Both the position numbers and the translations under genes were made by a program. DNA of 64,000 nucleotides from Kuschelorhynchus macadamiae (Eukaryota; Arthropoda; Insecta; Coleoptera; Curculionidae), in NCBI GenBank assembly GCA_030620095.1, contig JAUTXW010003406.1:1-64000 (forward strand), read 5' to 3'. Within the stretch, counting starts at the first letter, position 1; every line of letters starts with the position of its first letter. Positions 35,100-46,873 of the stretch are shown here, piece after piece. The notes under the pieces are model-generated. The model saw nothing but the letters and a program-made list of their open reading frames with translations. It had not been told where the DNA came from and did no database searches.

Positions 35100-36367
35100 A
35101 CATTTTTATCTGTTATATTGGATTCTTACCAATATTTACCAGTTTCTAGACACAGTTGATTTTTAGGCATAATTTAAAATAAATTCAATAAGTAGTTTTT
35201 ACAATTACACACACCGCCATTTTGTTACGTCATGTTGAATTCGTATTCTTATCCCAGCATGTTGCAGTTTTACCAAAATATTACCAGCTCATCCCCATAT
35301 GTCCCTTAACTTTTGACCAAAATTTAAAGTCACCCTTGTTAAGTATCACTCTATTAAGTAGTTTTTAAGCTATGGCGCAAACTGATAGACAGACAGACAA
35401 ACCGACAGACGGAACGATGGAATTGATAAAACATATTTTTTGGCATCTAGGGACTGTAAAAAGTGAAGGTATGTAGAACCTGAGAGGGCGAATTTTTCAC
35501 GATTACAAACATTTTATTTAGCCGTCATTTTGGTTCTCCAACTTGAATTAGTGTCACAATTTTACGAGTTCATCTGTATACCACAATAATTTGGGGCCCG
35601 CAATTTAAAATTAAGTAGTTTTTAAGTATGAATTTTTAAATATTTTATTAAGCCGCCATTTAGTTCCGCCATTTTGGGTTGGTACCAAAATTTGACCACT
35701 TGATTTGTACATTTTTGTGCAAAATTATTATTAACATTTCACTAGGTCGCCATTATGTTAGCCCATATTAGATTTTTACCAAAATGTTCTGAGGTCATCC
35801 CCATATGACCCTTAATTTTTTGCTAAAATTTGAACCAATCGGGTGAGTAATTTTTTAACTATACCGCAAACAGACAGACAGACAGGTGATTTTTGCACGA
35901 TTACAATACTTTCTTTTTACTAGGGAAGCAATAAAGAATCCATATGGTGTAACTATTGATCGATTTGTACTGTATTATGATACACCCACTACATTTAAGC
36001 CCATGAAATGTTAAAAAAATTAGTACCAAAAAAACAACTTATTCAATTGATCACACTAAAATCAAGTGTGAAACAGGTGTAAACTGGCACAGCCCGTGTG
36101 AGGTTTAGCCGTGAACAAAATAATTTTGCGCTCCCCAACTTGCAACTATCATAAACAAATGATTAAAAAGCATGTCACATGAGAATGACCTGGTAACATT
36201 TCGGTAAAAATGCAATATAGCGAACCAAAATGGCAGTCTGGAGAAATGCTAAAGAAATTATTACTAAAAAACTATTTATCCAATTTACCTCAAATTTTGC
36301 ACAAAAATCAAGCGGCTTAATAAAATACTAGATTGATTTTAAATTCTATGCAATAATTAATTTTGGT
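35100..36367. repeat. Family D repeats, both directions
   Basis: Imperfect units carry TTTTACCAAAATATTACCAGC, CATATGACCCTTAA, GACAGACAGACAG runs, and CGCCATTTTG/CGCCATTATG phrases. Near 35920 is the ACGATTACAATACTTTCTTT module that begins other family D copies. A less similar interval lies at 35930-36170. The PLE-3 insertion point is at the right edge. Confidence 0.6.
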
Positions 36368-36389
36368 ATAGATTTGAATAATAGTTTGA

Positions 36390-38286
36390 ATTTTGCAGAG
36401 CGTCCAGTAAAAAATAGTTTACCAACTATTATAGCGAATATCGAAAGTTCTATTCAATACGTGCCAGAGTCAACTAAAGGATTCATTAGAGAGGCTTGCA
36501 GAAATAAAATCTCAAAAAACGTTGTTAACAACAAGTCAAAATATGTTTCTCGTAAAAATACTGAAGTTATCCAGGGACTGAAGAAAAAAGAATGTTTTTA
36601 TTTAAAAGCTGACAAAGGAAATAAGGTTGTTATACTAGACAAAACAGATTATCTTGAAAGAGTAGACCATTTGATTTAAACTGGTCCCTACGATTTAATT
36701 GAGAAGAACCCGTTATCAAAAATCATAACAGAAGTAAAAAATACCTTAAAACAGTGTAAAAACCTTGTGTCCGATAAACTAAAATTTAAACTAACACATA
36801 GTAACCCATAGTTATCTAAACTGTATTGCCTTCCTAAAATCCATAAAAGTCCATGAGACCTATTGTTTCAGCTGTTGGATAACCAACGTACAATATTTCA
36901 AAATGGTTAGTAGAAGAATTCAACAGATTAAATATCTCGTACGATAACTTTGAGTTTACTAACTCTTTAGAATTCTTAGATAAAATTAAGAATATTCACT
37001 TAAAAGAAGGTGAAATTTTAATATCTTTTGACGTAAGCTCATTGTTTCCTAGTGTACCCATACCACTAGCTTTAGAGTACCTAAAGGAACTACTTCAAAA
37101 AATCAATCATCAAAATCAAAAAATCAAAAATCAATAATTTGAAGAAAGAAATTATTGATGAATATTTACTTCTTACAAAATTATGTATGAATAAAAATTT
37201 TTTTTCAGTTCAACAATAAATATTATAAACAACTTGAGGGAACTGCGATGGGCAATTGCTTATCTCCGTTCCTTGCAAATTTCTTTATGGGTAGATTAAA
37301 AACCCAGTTCAAAAAAGAACTTCCCAAGGGTGTGGTATAGATACCTAGACGATATATTTGCTATTTTTGATACTAAAACAGAAAATTTGGACACTTTCTT
37401 AGAAACATTAAACAATAAATATCCTTCTATTAATTTTACGTACGAAAAGGAGAACAATGGGCAATTACCTTTTCTCGACACGTTAGTTATTAAAAATAAC
37501 GATAAATTAGAATTTGATATTTATAGGAAATTTACTAATACTGATAGGTATATAACATCCGACTCATTTCATTGCCGTCAACACAAAATGGCAGCATTTC
37601 ATTTCTTAACTCACAGATTAGTCAATTTTCCATTAAGTAAAGAACGTTTTAACAATGAAATGAATCGGATTAAAAATATAGCTAAATGTAATGGATATAA
37701 TGGTAATTTGGTACATAAATTAGTAAATAGGCATAAGCGTAAGAAAATGTTAAAAGATGCCACTACTCTTCAAGCACCTGAGGCTCCCAATAAGTTCATA
37801 GTAATCCCATATGATCCCAGATATATGAGAGGTCTAGAAAAAGTATTTGAAAACGTAGGTTTTAGAGTAGCCTACAAAACGGAGAACAGTCTGAAAAATC
37901 TCCTTGGAAACCCTAAAGACAAAGTCGACTTGAAGGAGAGGAGTGGCATCTATGAAATTAGCTGTAATGACTGCGATCTCAAATATGTTGGGCAAACTAA
38001 ACGCTCCATAAACATTCGTTTTAAAGAACACGTGGCACATTTAAGATACGGAAGAACAGAAAAGTCAAGCGTTGCCCAACATGCTTTAGAAAACAATCAC
38101 CAAATGGGAATAAATAATCATAAGTTGATTAAAAATGTATCTAATAATAGATTATTGGATGCATTTGAGAGTATAGAAATAGTTAAATGTGGTAAGAGAG
38201 CACTAAATAAAGACAGAGGGCCTATTCCCTATAGTCCCCTGTATTGTTTACTTGACAGCGGTGCAGTCGGGCGCAACCAAGTGTAA
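36390..38286 (+). pseudogene. PLE-3 reverse transcriptase and GIY-YIG endonuclease
   Basis: The plus-strand frame has CFYLKADKGNKVVILDKTDY (36590s), LYCLPKIHKSP, FDVSSLFPSVPIPLALEYL (motif A), EGTAMGNCLSPFLANFFMG and WYRYLDDIFAIF (motif C, LDD in place of VDD). The open block 37330-38286 then carries PFLDTLV, RKFTNTDRYITSDSFH, the linker and an intact-looking GIY-YIG domain (SGIYEISC...DLKYVGQTKRSINIRFKEHV). Stops at 36678, 36810 and 36880 and frameshifts near 36900, 37136 and 37210 break the RT, but the endonuclease half is intact. It is the least damaged PLE in the window. Confidence 0.9.
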
Positions 38287-38334
38287 CCACATTTACCTAT
38301 AAATAGTCTTGGTTAGGATAAGTTACTTTAGTTT

Positions 38335-38405
38335 ATATCATCTACTGATGATGCTAACTTGGTTAGCGAAACGCGCCTCGAGAACGTAACAAGTTATGGT
38401 ATAGT
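38335..38405 (+). ncRNA. Hammerhead ribozyme of PLE-3
   Basis: CTGATGA at 38347 is followed by stem II GCTAAC...GTTAGC with loop TTG, then GAAAC. Stem III is ACG...CGT closed by an 11-base loop. The triplet CGTA at 38387-38390 gives a GUA cleavage site. Stem I can be drawn only partly from flanks TATATCATCTA and ACAAGTTATGGTAT. This is the most canonical hammerhead here and lies in the PLE 3' terminal repeat, where such ribozymes are known. Confidence 0.75.
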
Positions 38406-38439
38406 GTGGTTAGAACTCTTGTATTTTGATAGATATGAA

Positions 38440-38565
38440 CTAAAAAAAATTTGGTACAAATTAAAAATGGCAGAAATAAATGGCGGCTAAATAAAATGTT
38501 TGTAACTATGAAAAAATCCCCCTCCACCCAGGTTTTACATTTGTGCACGTTGTAGCGCCCTTAGA
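38440..38565 (+). repeat. Family D remnant
   Basis: The right-hand continuation of the family D unit split by PLE-3: AATTTGGTACAAATTAAAAATGG, GGCGGCTAAATAAAATG and a TTAGATACCAAAAATATG end. Confidence 0.6.
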
Positions 38566-40242
38566 TACCAAAAATATGATTTCTGAATTTTTTGTTACCT
38601 ATAAGCATTTCTAATTATCTCACATACCATTTACCGTGATTAAATCTAATGTCCTGCCGATGATCTAAAAGCTGTCGCGAGTTGTTTTAAACGAATAGTT
38701 AAAAAATAATTTATGTTAAATAGTTCTAATTCAAGGCTAATCAAAACTATTATATTTAGAGGTATATATCGTTATATACTGTAAGCTAGGTTATGAATTA
38801 AATCGTTAATTAATAATAAAACACACAGTTATAGTTACGATGTAAATTAACAACAAATCCTATGTCATGGTTCGTTAATGCCATTATGCAACTTTGGGAG
38901 GACTCGGAGAATAAAGTTCCTTATCGCAAATAAAATCAAAATAAAAAATGATGTGCCCAATACGTGACACTGAAAAATGTCTTGCCCTGTAAAAGTGCAT
39001 CAGTGTGCATTAACAAAATAAATGTGAACGAGTTCAAAAGTCTTTTTGGCAACGGTCTTTCAACTTTGCAGTTCATTGACCATGGGAAATCCCAATGAAA
39101 CTTTTAATTTTTAAAGTACTTCAATTATTTCATTGTACATTGTTTATCAGTTTGGGATGCCATTTTGAAATAAACTGGAGTAAGTTGAGTAAAGAAAGTT
39201 AAAAAGGATTTTAACGAATCCTTTAATAGGGAGACATCAGAAGAGTGAAATGAATATTTTTCGGTACGATTAGGGTAATATTTTGCCCTGGATATTTTAC
39301 AGTTTCCGTAAAGAAAGTGACATTTAATAGTTCTCCTAATTAATTAGTTACTTTATGAAGTACATACAGTTAAAAATAACGCAAATTGGCAATATTTATA
39401 GATATATCAAAATGTGTTGTCTTTCGCTTTCCTTGATAAACAGAATAAGTCATCACGAGTTTTTTTCCGGTTTCTTATTAAAGTAATGTTTTTAAAATTA
39501 AAAAGGCAAAATTTTGTCAAAATAATCTTTTATACAGCGTGGCGCAATAATGTGACAAAGTACTATATCTCCCTCGTTTTTTACAATTTTGAATTTTTTT
39601 TTAATGAAAGTAGTATAACAAGAAGAAGTCTACGATGTAGAAATATTTTTAATTGTACAGGGTATTTCACAAAAGTGAGGCACCTAAGAATCAACATTTT
39701 TTAAATGGGACACCCTATATATTTTTAAATATTTGGATTTCCCAACAAATTCTCCATGTAACACCTGGTTTTGCATTTTATTTCGACGTTGCCAAATTAT
39801 TCAAAAAATATCTAAATTAAAAAAAATCAGGGTCCTACATAACCTGTTATAACTTCTAACCTACAACGATTTCAATAAAGAAAAAATGTGCCAAAGAACA
39901 TAAATATCTAACTAAGAGTTTAAATAACCGCATACGTAACAATTTTATACAGGGTGTTTGCTACAAATTTGCTAACTTGGCAAAATTGAAACTAATGTTT
40001 CTTTGACATTTTAAATAGTGCATCCTGTATCTAACTATCCTATTGTGTTCCGTTCTTAGTCCTCTTTCACTTTTATTAAGGTGATCTTATACCGATCTCT
40101 AATGGTTTTTGCGATATATTAATTTTTATTAATTGTGTCGTTGAAGATGCATATTGATGTAATTTTAATCTAGTCAGCCAAAGAAATATATCTCGAAGCA
40201 ATATTGTTGTTCTTTCAATTTATCTGCCAGAAGAAAAAATTA
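38566..40242. other. No gene recognised
   Basis: AT-rich sequence. 39530-40060 contains several TACAGGGTATTTCAC/ACACCCTATAT/ACAGGGTGTTTGCT modules of the short repeat type scattered through the window. No coding region was identified. Confidence 0.5.
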
Positions 40243-42403
40243 CACTGGCCGACAAGATCTTTTGAAAAAAATATTCAGAAAGCCCTAATACTTACCATTT
40301 TTTAATAGCCTAATTAGAACCTTTTATATTGGCAGGTAAATAATTTTATTGTAGGGCAGCTAAAATGGGTCCATTTTACAACGAAAAAATTACCTAGACT
40401 GGGTTGTTTACGAAACATTAGACATAAAATAAACGTTAAACATCACTCTTCTGTTGAGTTCCGAATTGAGTGGTTCTGTGTGTATCGATAAGCAAGTGTA
40501 TGTGAAGACGAGAATGTCGAGTCAAACGCGCCGACGTTGCAACATTTCTCCTGAAATATTTTGTCATATTTCTGGTGAAAACACAAGCCAGGCCATTTTC
40601 CGCAAATGTAAAAAAAGCCTACTTTAAATATTTTGGTGTGTTAATTGGGGATCAAGCTAAGCGGTGGGTCCCCATGTGTGCTGTGTTAGTTGTAGTGTAT
40701 CATTGGTGCAGTGGATGAAGGGAAAGAGAAAAAGTATGCCTTTTGCAGTTCCAATGGTATGGCGAGAACCCACCAATCATTCTGACGATTGTTATTTTTG
40801 CCTGACAAAGACTGAAGGTTATTCCAAAAAAGGAAAGCACAATATAGAATATCCAAATTTGCAATCTGCTATACGACCTGTTCCTCATAATGCAAATTTG
40901 CCAGTGCCGATTGCGTTTTTAAATTGGCAAGCTATTGATTTGGGAGATAATGGAGATAACGCATCATCAAGCAGCTCAGAAGAACAGTGCACCGATCCCA
41001 CTTTTACCACAGGATTTGGGGTTATCCAAGCAACAGTCAAAACTTCTGGGTTCCCGTCTTAAGGAATGGAACCTATTGGCCAAAAAAACAAAAATTACGA
41101 ATTTCAGAAAAAAAAATGCTATGTTTTCTGAATTCTACAGTATGGAAAATTCGTTGTGAGCGTGCACTGATATAGACAGTTTAATGCAGGAACTTGATAT
41201 TGAACATTCTCCTCGTGAGTGACGCTTATTCATAGACTCATCTAAATATAGCTTAAAAGCTGTGTTATTGCATATTGGAAATTTAAAATCCTCTATACCA
41301 GTTGCCCATTCAGTTGCAATGAAAGAAAATTATGAAAATATGCACACGATTTTGGATAAAATAAACTACAATAGGTATAAATGGCAGATATGTGGGGACT
41401 TAAAAGCTATAGCGATTTTAGTGAGACTTCAAGGATGATTTACAAAATATTGCTGTTTTCTTTGTTTATGGCACAGTCGTGCAATAAATCAGCATAATGT
41501 AACAAAAATTTGGCTAGGAAGAAGCGAATTTCAATCGGGATCTCAAAATGTTAAATTTATACCTCTTGTTGATCCCAAAAATGTCCTTTTGCCTCCTCTT
41601 CACATTGAACTTGGACTGATGAAAAACTTTGTGAAGGCTTTGAATAAAGATGGTGATGGATTTAAATCCCTAAGACAAGTCTTTCCCCAGTTAAGTGATG
41701 CCAAAATAAATAAAGGCATTTTTATTGGGCCACAAATCAAAAAATTGCTGGACTATGTCAATTTTACGGAAAAGCTTACCAGGCAGGAACTCAGAGCATG
41801 GAATTCATTTGTTAATGTAGTAAGAGGATTTTTAGGCAACAATATGGATGAAAATTATGAACAATTAGTTAATGAACTCTTAGATGCCTATAAAGCGTTT
41901 GGAGCCAGAATGTCATTAAAAATTCACTTCCTCCATTCCCATCTGTCATTTTTCCTAAAAATTTGGGAGCTGTTAGTTACGAGCAGGGTGAAAGGTTTCA
42001 CCAAGATATCAAAACAATGGAAATTCGGTACCAAGGACTATGGGATCCAGCCATGATGGGTGACTACTGTTGGTTTTTGAAGAGAGAAGACAGGACACCT
42101 CATAAACGGAAAAAAATAAAGTTTAATGAGTGTTTTAAGTTAATATTTTTCTCGTTTGCTTTTCTCTTAGATGTATGGTATGTTTACTAGGCGAAAACTG
42201 TAAACATAGTCAATAAACAGGGTTAAGAATTTTCTGAAATCATTTTTTCTATAGATATTAATTATCGTAACATTCGATATGGTTCTACAACTCTAACAAG
42301 AAAACCCTACGTGCTACAACTTTCTATTTGTCATTTTCGTATTTGGATAGGTCTATTCTATTAGATTATGCTATTCTGATTTGTGTTACAACAAAAAATT
42401 TTT
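40243..42403 (+). mobile_element. CACTGG-ended element copy 3, with protein remnant
   Basis: It starts CACTGGCCGACAAGA at 40243 (preceded by TTA) and matches arm 2 up to the subterminal TTGTGTTACAACAAAA near 42400, where the GTCGGCCAGTG end is lost. The protein is readable in pieces: the MSSQ start near 40518, the HVCCVSCSVSLVQWMKGKRK block at 40664-41062, and at 41589-42117 MKNFVKALNKDGDGFK, GPQIKKLLDYV, EQGERFHQDIKTMEIRYQG and GDYCWFLKRE. Frameshifts and single stops break it. It shows that the family is dispersed and that the palindrome copies are not the only ones. Confidence 0.75.
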
Positions 42404-42889
42404 TTTTGATTATTTTTTATACTTAATAAGATTGTTTAATGCGATAATAATAGATGTGCACCCTAACAATAGCAACAATGATTATAATATTCGAAATATC
42501 TTAAACCAATTTCTTACTAGCAACGGTTCAGATTTTCGCAAGGTATCGTTTCCAATTAGTTTGCCGTCACTGTATGTTTTGTACACAAGATTATAAATGG
42601 AAGAGTAGACTGCATTACTACAATTGATTACATTCAATATAAGTCAAAGAAGAGGCAGGAACGCTAATATTTTTGCAATTCCTTTTCACCCAACTAATTA
42701 TCGCAAGGATAATCTTATCACTCGTATTATGAGATCGGGCAATAACATTAATTATAGGGGAATCGGATTGGATCGAGCCTTGTGAAATTTAAGTTCATGT
42801 TAAAATGTGATGCTATTGCTGTTCGTGTATGATTTTTGTAATGAATATAATGTGAGTGACACAATTTTATATATTATGTTGTAGATATA
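42404..42889. other. No gene recognised
   Basis: AT-rich spacer between the CACTGG copy and M5. A short reading frame near 42450-42590 (FLTSNGSDFRKVSFPIS) matches nothing I know. Confidence 0.4.
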
Positions 42890-43377
42890 CAGTGTGTCCC
42901 AGATTCGCTTCTCTATACAGGGATCTCGGCTCCTATTATACCTACAGCAAAGGTTAAATGGGGAAAGTTTTAGAGGAAACTTATTGCATTCGATATCCGG
43001 CTTCAGATTTTCGATCGATCAATTGTTTTTGGAAATATCGGGGAAAAACCGAAAATGGCGGATTTCGTTTTTGGCCAGTATATCCAGAACGGTAAGTTTG
43101 ACAGCTGCCAAAATGTGACATTATTGGGACACATTTTTAAGACAAATAAGATGGAGTATACAACACGTCTTCATTGTTTTTTGTTAACCCGCAACCCGCC
43201 TCAACTTTCATTTTTCTTTCGGCCGCCATATTGGTTTTTTCGATTTTTGGAAAGAGCCTAAAATTTCCGGTCTAATGATATCTCATAAGTGCATTAAAGA
43301 TTTTACTATCATCGAAATATTCCACTTCGTAAAGTTAGGTTTCAGTTTTTTCTAAGGAGGCCATGATTTAAACTAAT

Positions 43378-44786
43378 GTGCCAAAATTAACAGTACAGAG
43401 GGTTTTAAAAAAGGAAAAGTACCATCCATACAAACCCATAATAGTACTTAAGGAAACTGATTTTCCAAGGCGACTACAGTTCTGTGAGTGGTATACTAGG
43501 AGATGTAATGAAAATCCTGATTTTGTAAATCATGTCTTGTGGTCCGATGAGAGCAGGTTCAAGAATTGTGGAGTCTTTAATAGGCACAACCGTCATCATT
43601 GGGCTGTCCGAAATCCTCACGAAGTGGCAGAGAGACGTCTACAGATCAGATTTGGAAGTAACGTTTGGTGTGGGATCATTGGTAAGTTAATCTAACCAAT
43701 CTTTTTTAAATAGGCACCAAATGATGGTCAAATTATAATCTTTTTTTTTTCGTTTAGTTCTTTAATGATACTAAAAGAGTATAATCTAATAAAAAAAAAG
43801 TAAAAATAAAATTGTATTACATTTTTATTCAATCATTTTTTATTGTAGTCAACTTTATTAATTTATTAACACTTTATCTAAATTTTCTGCAGATTTAGCT
43901 AATTCTCTAAAATTATTTTGATTGTCTGAATTTAATGATTTATTATTCCCGGGAAGCCTAGTTCTTGCGTTATAAAAAAAAACCATAATCAAATGTCGAA
44001 TTATTTCTCGATTTTCATTATGATTTTTAGAAAGGCGTTCAGCTGTATTTCCGAATAATTTAAATTTTAAAGCGCAAGGGGTTTGTTCTTTTGATATTTT
44101 ATGTTTTATTAAGGCACGGTGTACTTCTTTAAGATTATTATATCACTGAAATAAATTGATTTAGTATTTCCGAAATTAATATGCAATACCAACAAAATAA
44201 TTTATTACGGCTATTACTTCCCGCTAACCAAATATGTTTTTCTTTTTCATGATAAAGCTGAATAGGTTTCAACTGTATACAAGCTCATTCATTACGGGAT
44301 GTTTCGATGACTATTTTTGGAAAGAAAATATCTACTTTTTAATAAAGATAATTTTCTCTTTATAATTTATAGTTTCTAGTACCACCCGGCCGGCCCTGCC
44401 ACCCTTGACTGTTGAGAACCTATTTATAAATTATTAATCATTTCAGGAAATCGATTTATTGGACCATTTTTGTTTGACTACAACCTAAACGGGCAGAGGT
44501 ACCTAGAGCTTTTGCGAAACCAGGTTGTACCAGCCTTACGAGCTATTCTAACGGAAGATGAATTAAGAAGAACTTGGTTTCAACAAGACGGATGTCCGGT
44601 TCACAATACCATTCAAGTCAGGAACTTCTTAAGAGAGCAGAAGACGAAAGAATAATTTCTTTAAATGGTCCAATATCTTGGCCTCCTAGATCCCCGGTCC
44701 TGTCGCCCTTGGATTTATTGTATTGTATTGTATTTTATTGTCAAAAATGTCTCGATGCAAATGAACGTCATTTTGCAGATTTGTAA
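43378..44786 (+). pseudogene. Mariner-type transposase M5, lacking N-terminus, split by an intron-like interval
   Basis: The plus-strand exon-like block 43378-43680 gives VLKKEKYHPYKPIIV, RRLQFCEWYTRR, LWSDESRFKNCGVFN (first Asp) and FGSNVWCGIIG. A GT...TTTCAG interval follows at 43681-44446. The second block gives NRFIGPFLFDYNLNGQRYL, FQQDGCPVHNTIQVRNFL (second Asp) and, after a frameshift, WPPRSPVLSPLD (SPD changed to SPV, final Asp present). It then skips about 60 residues to the terminal CLDANERHFADL and stop. The DUF4817-type N-terminus is missing because the frame begins right at the inner edge of the terminal repeat. Confidence 0.85.
43850..44290 (-). pseudogene. Antisense hAT (ZMYM1/TTF-type) fragment inside the M5 intron
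   Basis: On the minus strand: YHEKEKHIWLAGSNSRNKLF with CWYCILIS (TTF-type zinc finger end), then KEVHRALIKHK and NTAERLSKNHNENREIIRHL, and ELGFPGNN followed by NFRELAKSAENLDKVL, which is the DUF4371 region of ZMYM1-like hAT transposases. It accounts for much of the 765-bp interval, so the interval is probably an intron enlarged by this insertion. Ends were not resolved. Confidence 0.65.
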
Positions 44787-45400
44787 ATTAATATTACCCA
44801 CTTACAAATTAGTTAAAGCTCATTTAGATTTTTAAGTTGTTATTGACGTCATGTTGTATTGAAAATTTAATGCGTTCAATACATTACTTACTTATTAATG
44901 TAATCTTTTGACAAATAAATCATGGCCTCCTTTAAAAATATTGAAACTTAATTTTCGAAGTGTGATATTTTGATGACACTAAAATCTTTAGTGCACTTGT
45001 GAGATATCACTAGACTGGAAATTTTAGGCTCTTTCCAAAAATCGAAAAATCCAATATCGCGGTCATAAGAAAAATGAAAGTTGAGGCGGGTTGCTGGTTA
45101 ACAAAAAAACAATGAAGACTTGTCGTATACGCCATCTTATTTGTCTTAAAAATGTGTCCGAATAGTGACACATTTTGACAGCTGGCTGTCAAATTTACCG
45201 TTCTGGATATACTGGCGAAAAACGAAATCCGCCATTTTCGGTTTTTCGCCGATATTTCCCAAACTTATTAATGGATTGTAAATCTGAAGCCAGATATCGA
45301 AAGCAATAAGATTCCTCTAAAACTTTTCCCATTTAACCTTTGCTGTAGGCATAACAGGAGTCGAGATCCTTATATAGAGAAGCGAATCTGGGACACACTG

Positions 45401-46267
45401 TATTTTATCAGTTGCTGTTTCTACAATCTATACTTGTAAAATGGCTTTGCCGTAAATAAATAAACACTTTTTTTTTCAAGTCAAGGAAAACAGTTTAAAT
45501 AATGGTGAGATATTTTCAACAACATTGTTTACATTTACCTGTAAAGCACTATAGAAATGGTCAGAACTCAAATATGCTTTTAAAAAAATATGTATTAACC
45601 TAATAAAATATTAGGGGAGACATCCCCTTAGCTCCCCTCGGTCACTGGTCTGTAAAACAATATTTAGGAAACATGAATTTATTTATGTAGTTTTTAAACA
45701 CAGTTAGGACAAAATAACGTCTTACACCATTTTCAAATGCCCCTAGTGAAAACAAAACGTAAGCACTTTATTTAGACCTATTTGGCATGTTTATTATAAT
45801 AATATTTAAGACCTTGTAGCTGCTAGTTGTTAAATTACGGCGTTCAGGGATGTACCTATTTATGCAAATTTTGTATATAGAAGACTGAAGAATGAACAAT
45901 CTGAGATGCACAAGATCACAAGATATAATACGTTAAATGAAAGTCGCTCACGTTGATTTTTCAAGGTTGAACGATAAACATTAAATCTCAGTTATTTTAC
46001 GGTATTATCGGCACGGGTAATTGCCGATTTAAATGTCATATTAATTTTCTTGTGTCATTTTTATTCTTTTGAGCGTCATTAATTCATAAATTTCTGTTTT
46101 ACCTATCCAGATAATCGCGCCAAATTGTTCTTGTTAAGTATCACGTATCATGAAGTTATTTATATATTTCATAATTTGTTACAAATAGCCACACAAGCAA
46201 ATTTGAATAATGTGTTATTTATTTTATTTGTGCGAGAGGAGTCATTTGTATTTTGTTTTACTATAAT
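45401..46267. other. No gene recognised
   Basis: AT-rich sequence with one C-rich patch near 45620-45640. No repeat end, coding block or RNA gene could be supported. Confidence 0.4.
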
Positions 46268-46727
46268 CACTGGCCGACAAGATTTTTCTTACACAGGCCA
46301 GCTCATTATTTTCACAATGGAAATACCCTCCCAATAATAAAAAAAATATTCGGAAAGCCCTAATACATACCATTTTTTAATAGCCTAATTAGAACCTTTT
46401 ATAATGGCAGGTAAACAATTTTATTGTGGGGCCAAAAAATTACCTAGACTGGGTTGTTTACAACATTAGACATAAAATAAACGTTAAACATCACTCTTCT
46501 GTTGAGTTTCGAACTCAGTGGTTCTCTGTATATCGATAAGCAAGTGTATGTGAAGACGAGAATGTCGGGTCAAACGCGCCAAAGATGCAAAATTTCTCCT
46601 GACAAATGTTGTTATATTTGTGGAGAATTTCTGGTGAAATCACAAGCCAGGCCATTTTCCGAAAATGTAAAAAAGCCTACTTTAAATATTTTGGTGTGTT
46701 AACTGGGGATCAAGATAAGCGGTGGGC
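46268..46727 (+). mobile_element. CACTGG-ended element copy 4 (5' stub)
   Basis: It starts CACTGGCCGACAAGATT at 46268 and keeps the ACACAGGCCAGCTCATTATT subterminal sequence. It covers the start of the protein (MSGQTRQRCKISPDK, CYICGEFLVKSQARPFS) and stops after GATAAGCGGTGGGC, where unrelated sequence begins. It shows the undamaged 5' end of the element. Confidence 0.75.
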
Positions 46728-46873
46728 TTATTATTGGCGGTATTGAACAGAAAATTAATTATTTTGAAGCAGTTTATTGACAGCTACTTTATGAACAATT
46801 TTACAAAATATATAAAAAAAAAACTAAGCCATTTTTGGGGTTGACGGCTGTGAATCTAATAGTTCGATTCATT

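Larger units (their letters stand above)
36379..38428 (+). mobile_element. Penelope-like element PLE-3, 5'-truncated, with target duplication
   Basis: Bounded by ATAGATTTGAA at 36368-36378 and ATAGATATGAA at 38429-38439, an 11-bp target duplication with one mismatch, inside family D sequence that continues on both sides. It contains a PLE coding region and a 3' terminal repeat with a hammerhead motif at 38335-38405. Confidence 0.8.
42890..45400 (+). mobile_element. Mariner-type element M5 with about 475-bp terminal inverted repeats
   Basis: It begins CAGTGTGTCCCAGATTCGC and ends GCGAATCTGGGACACACTG, with TA on each side. The left arm 42890-43370 pairs with 44920-45400. The CAGTGTGTC end is shared with M3, so they are related families. 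Total 2,511 bp, containing a transposase with an intron and a nested antisense hAT fragment. Confidence 0.9.

Noticed and set aside
38566..40242. Host gene or virus-derived sequence
   Set aside because: No reading frame of useful length with recognisable motifs, and only short CCCTGTAT-type repeats were seen.
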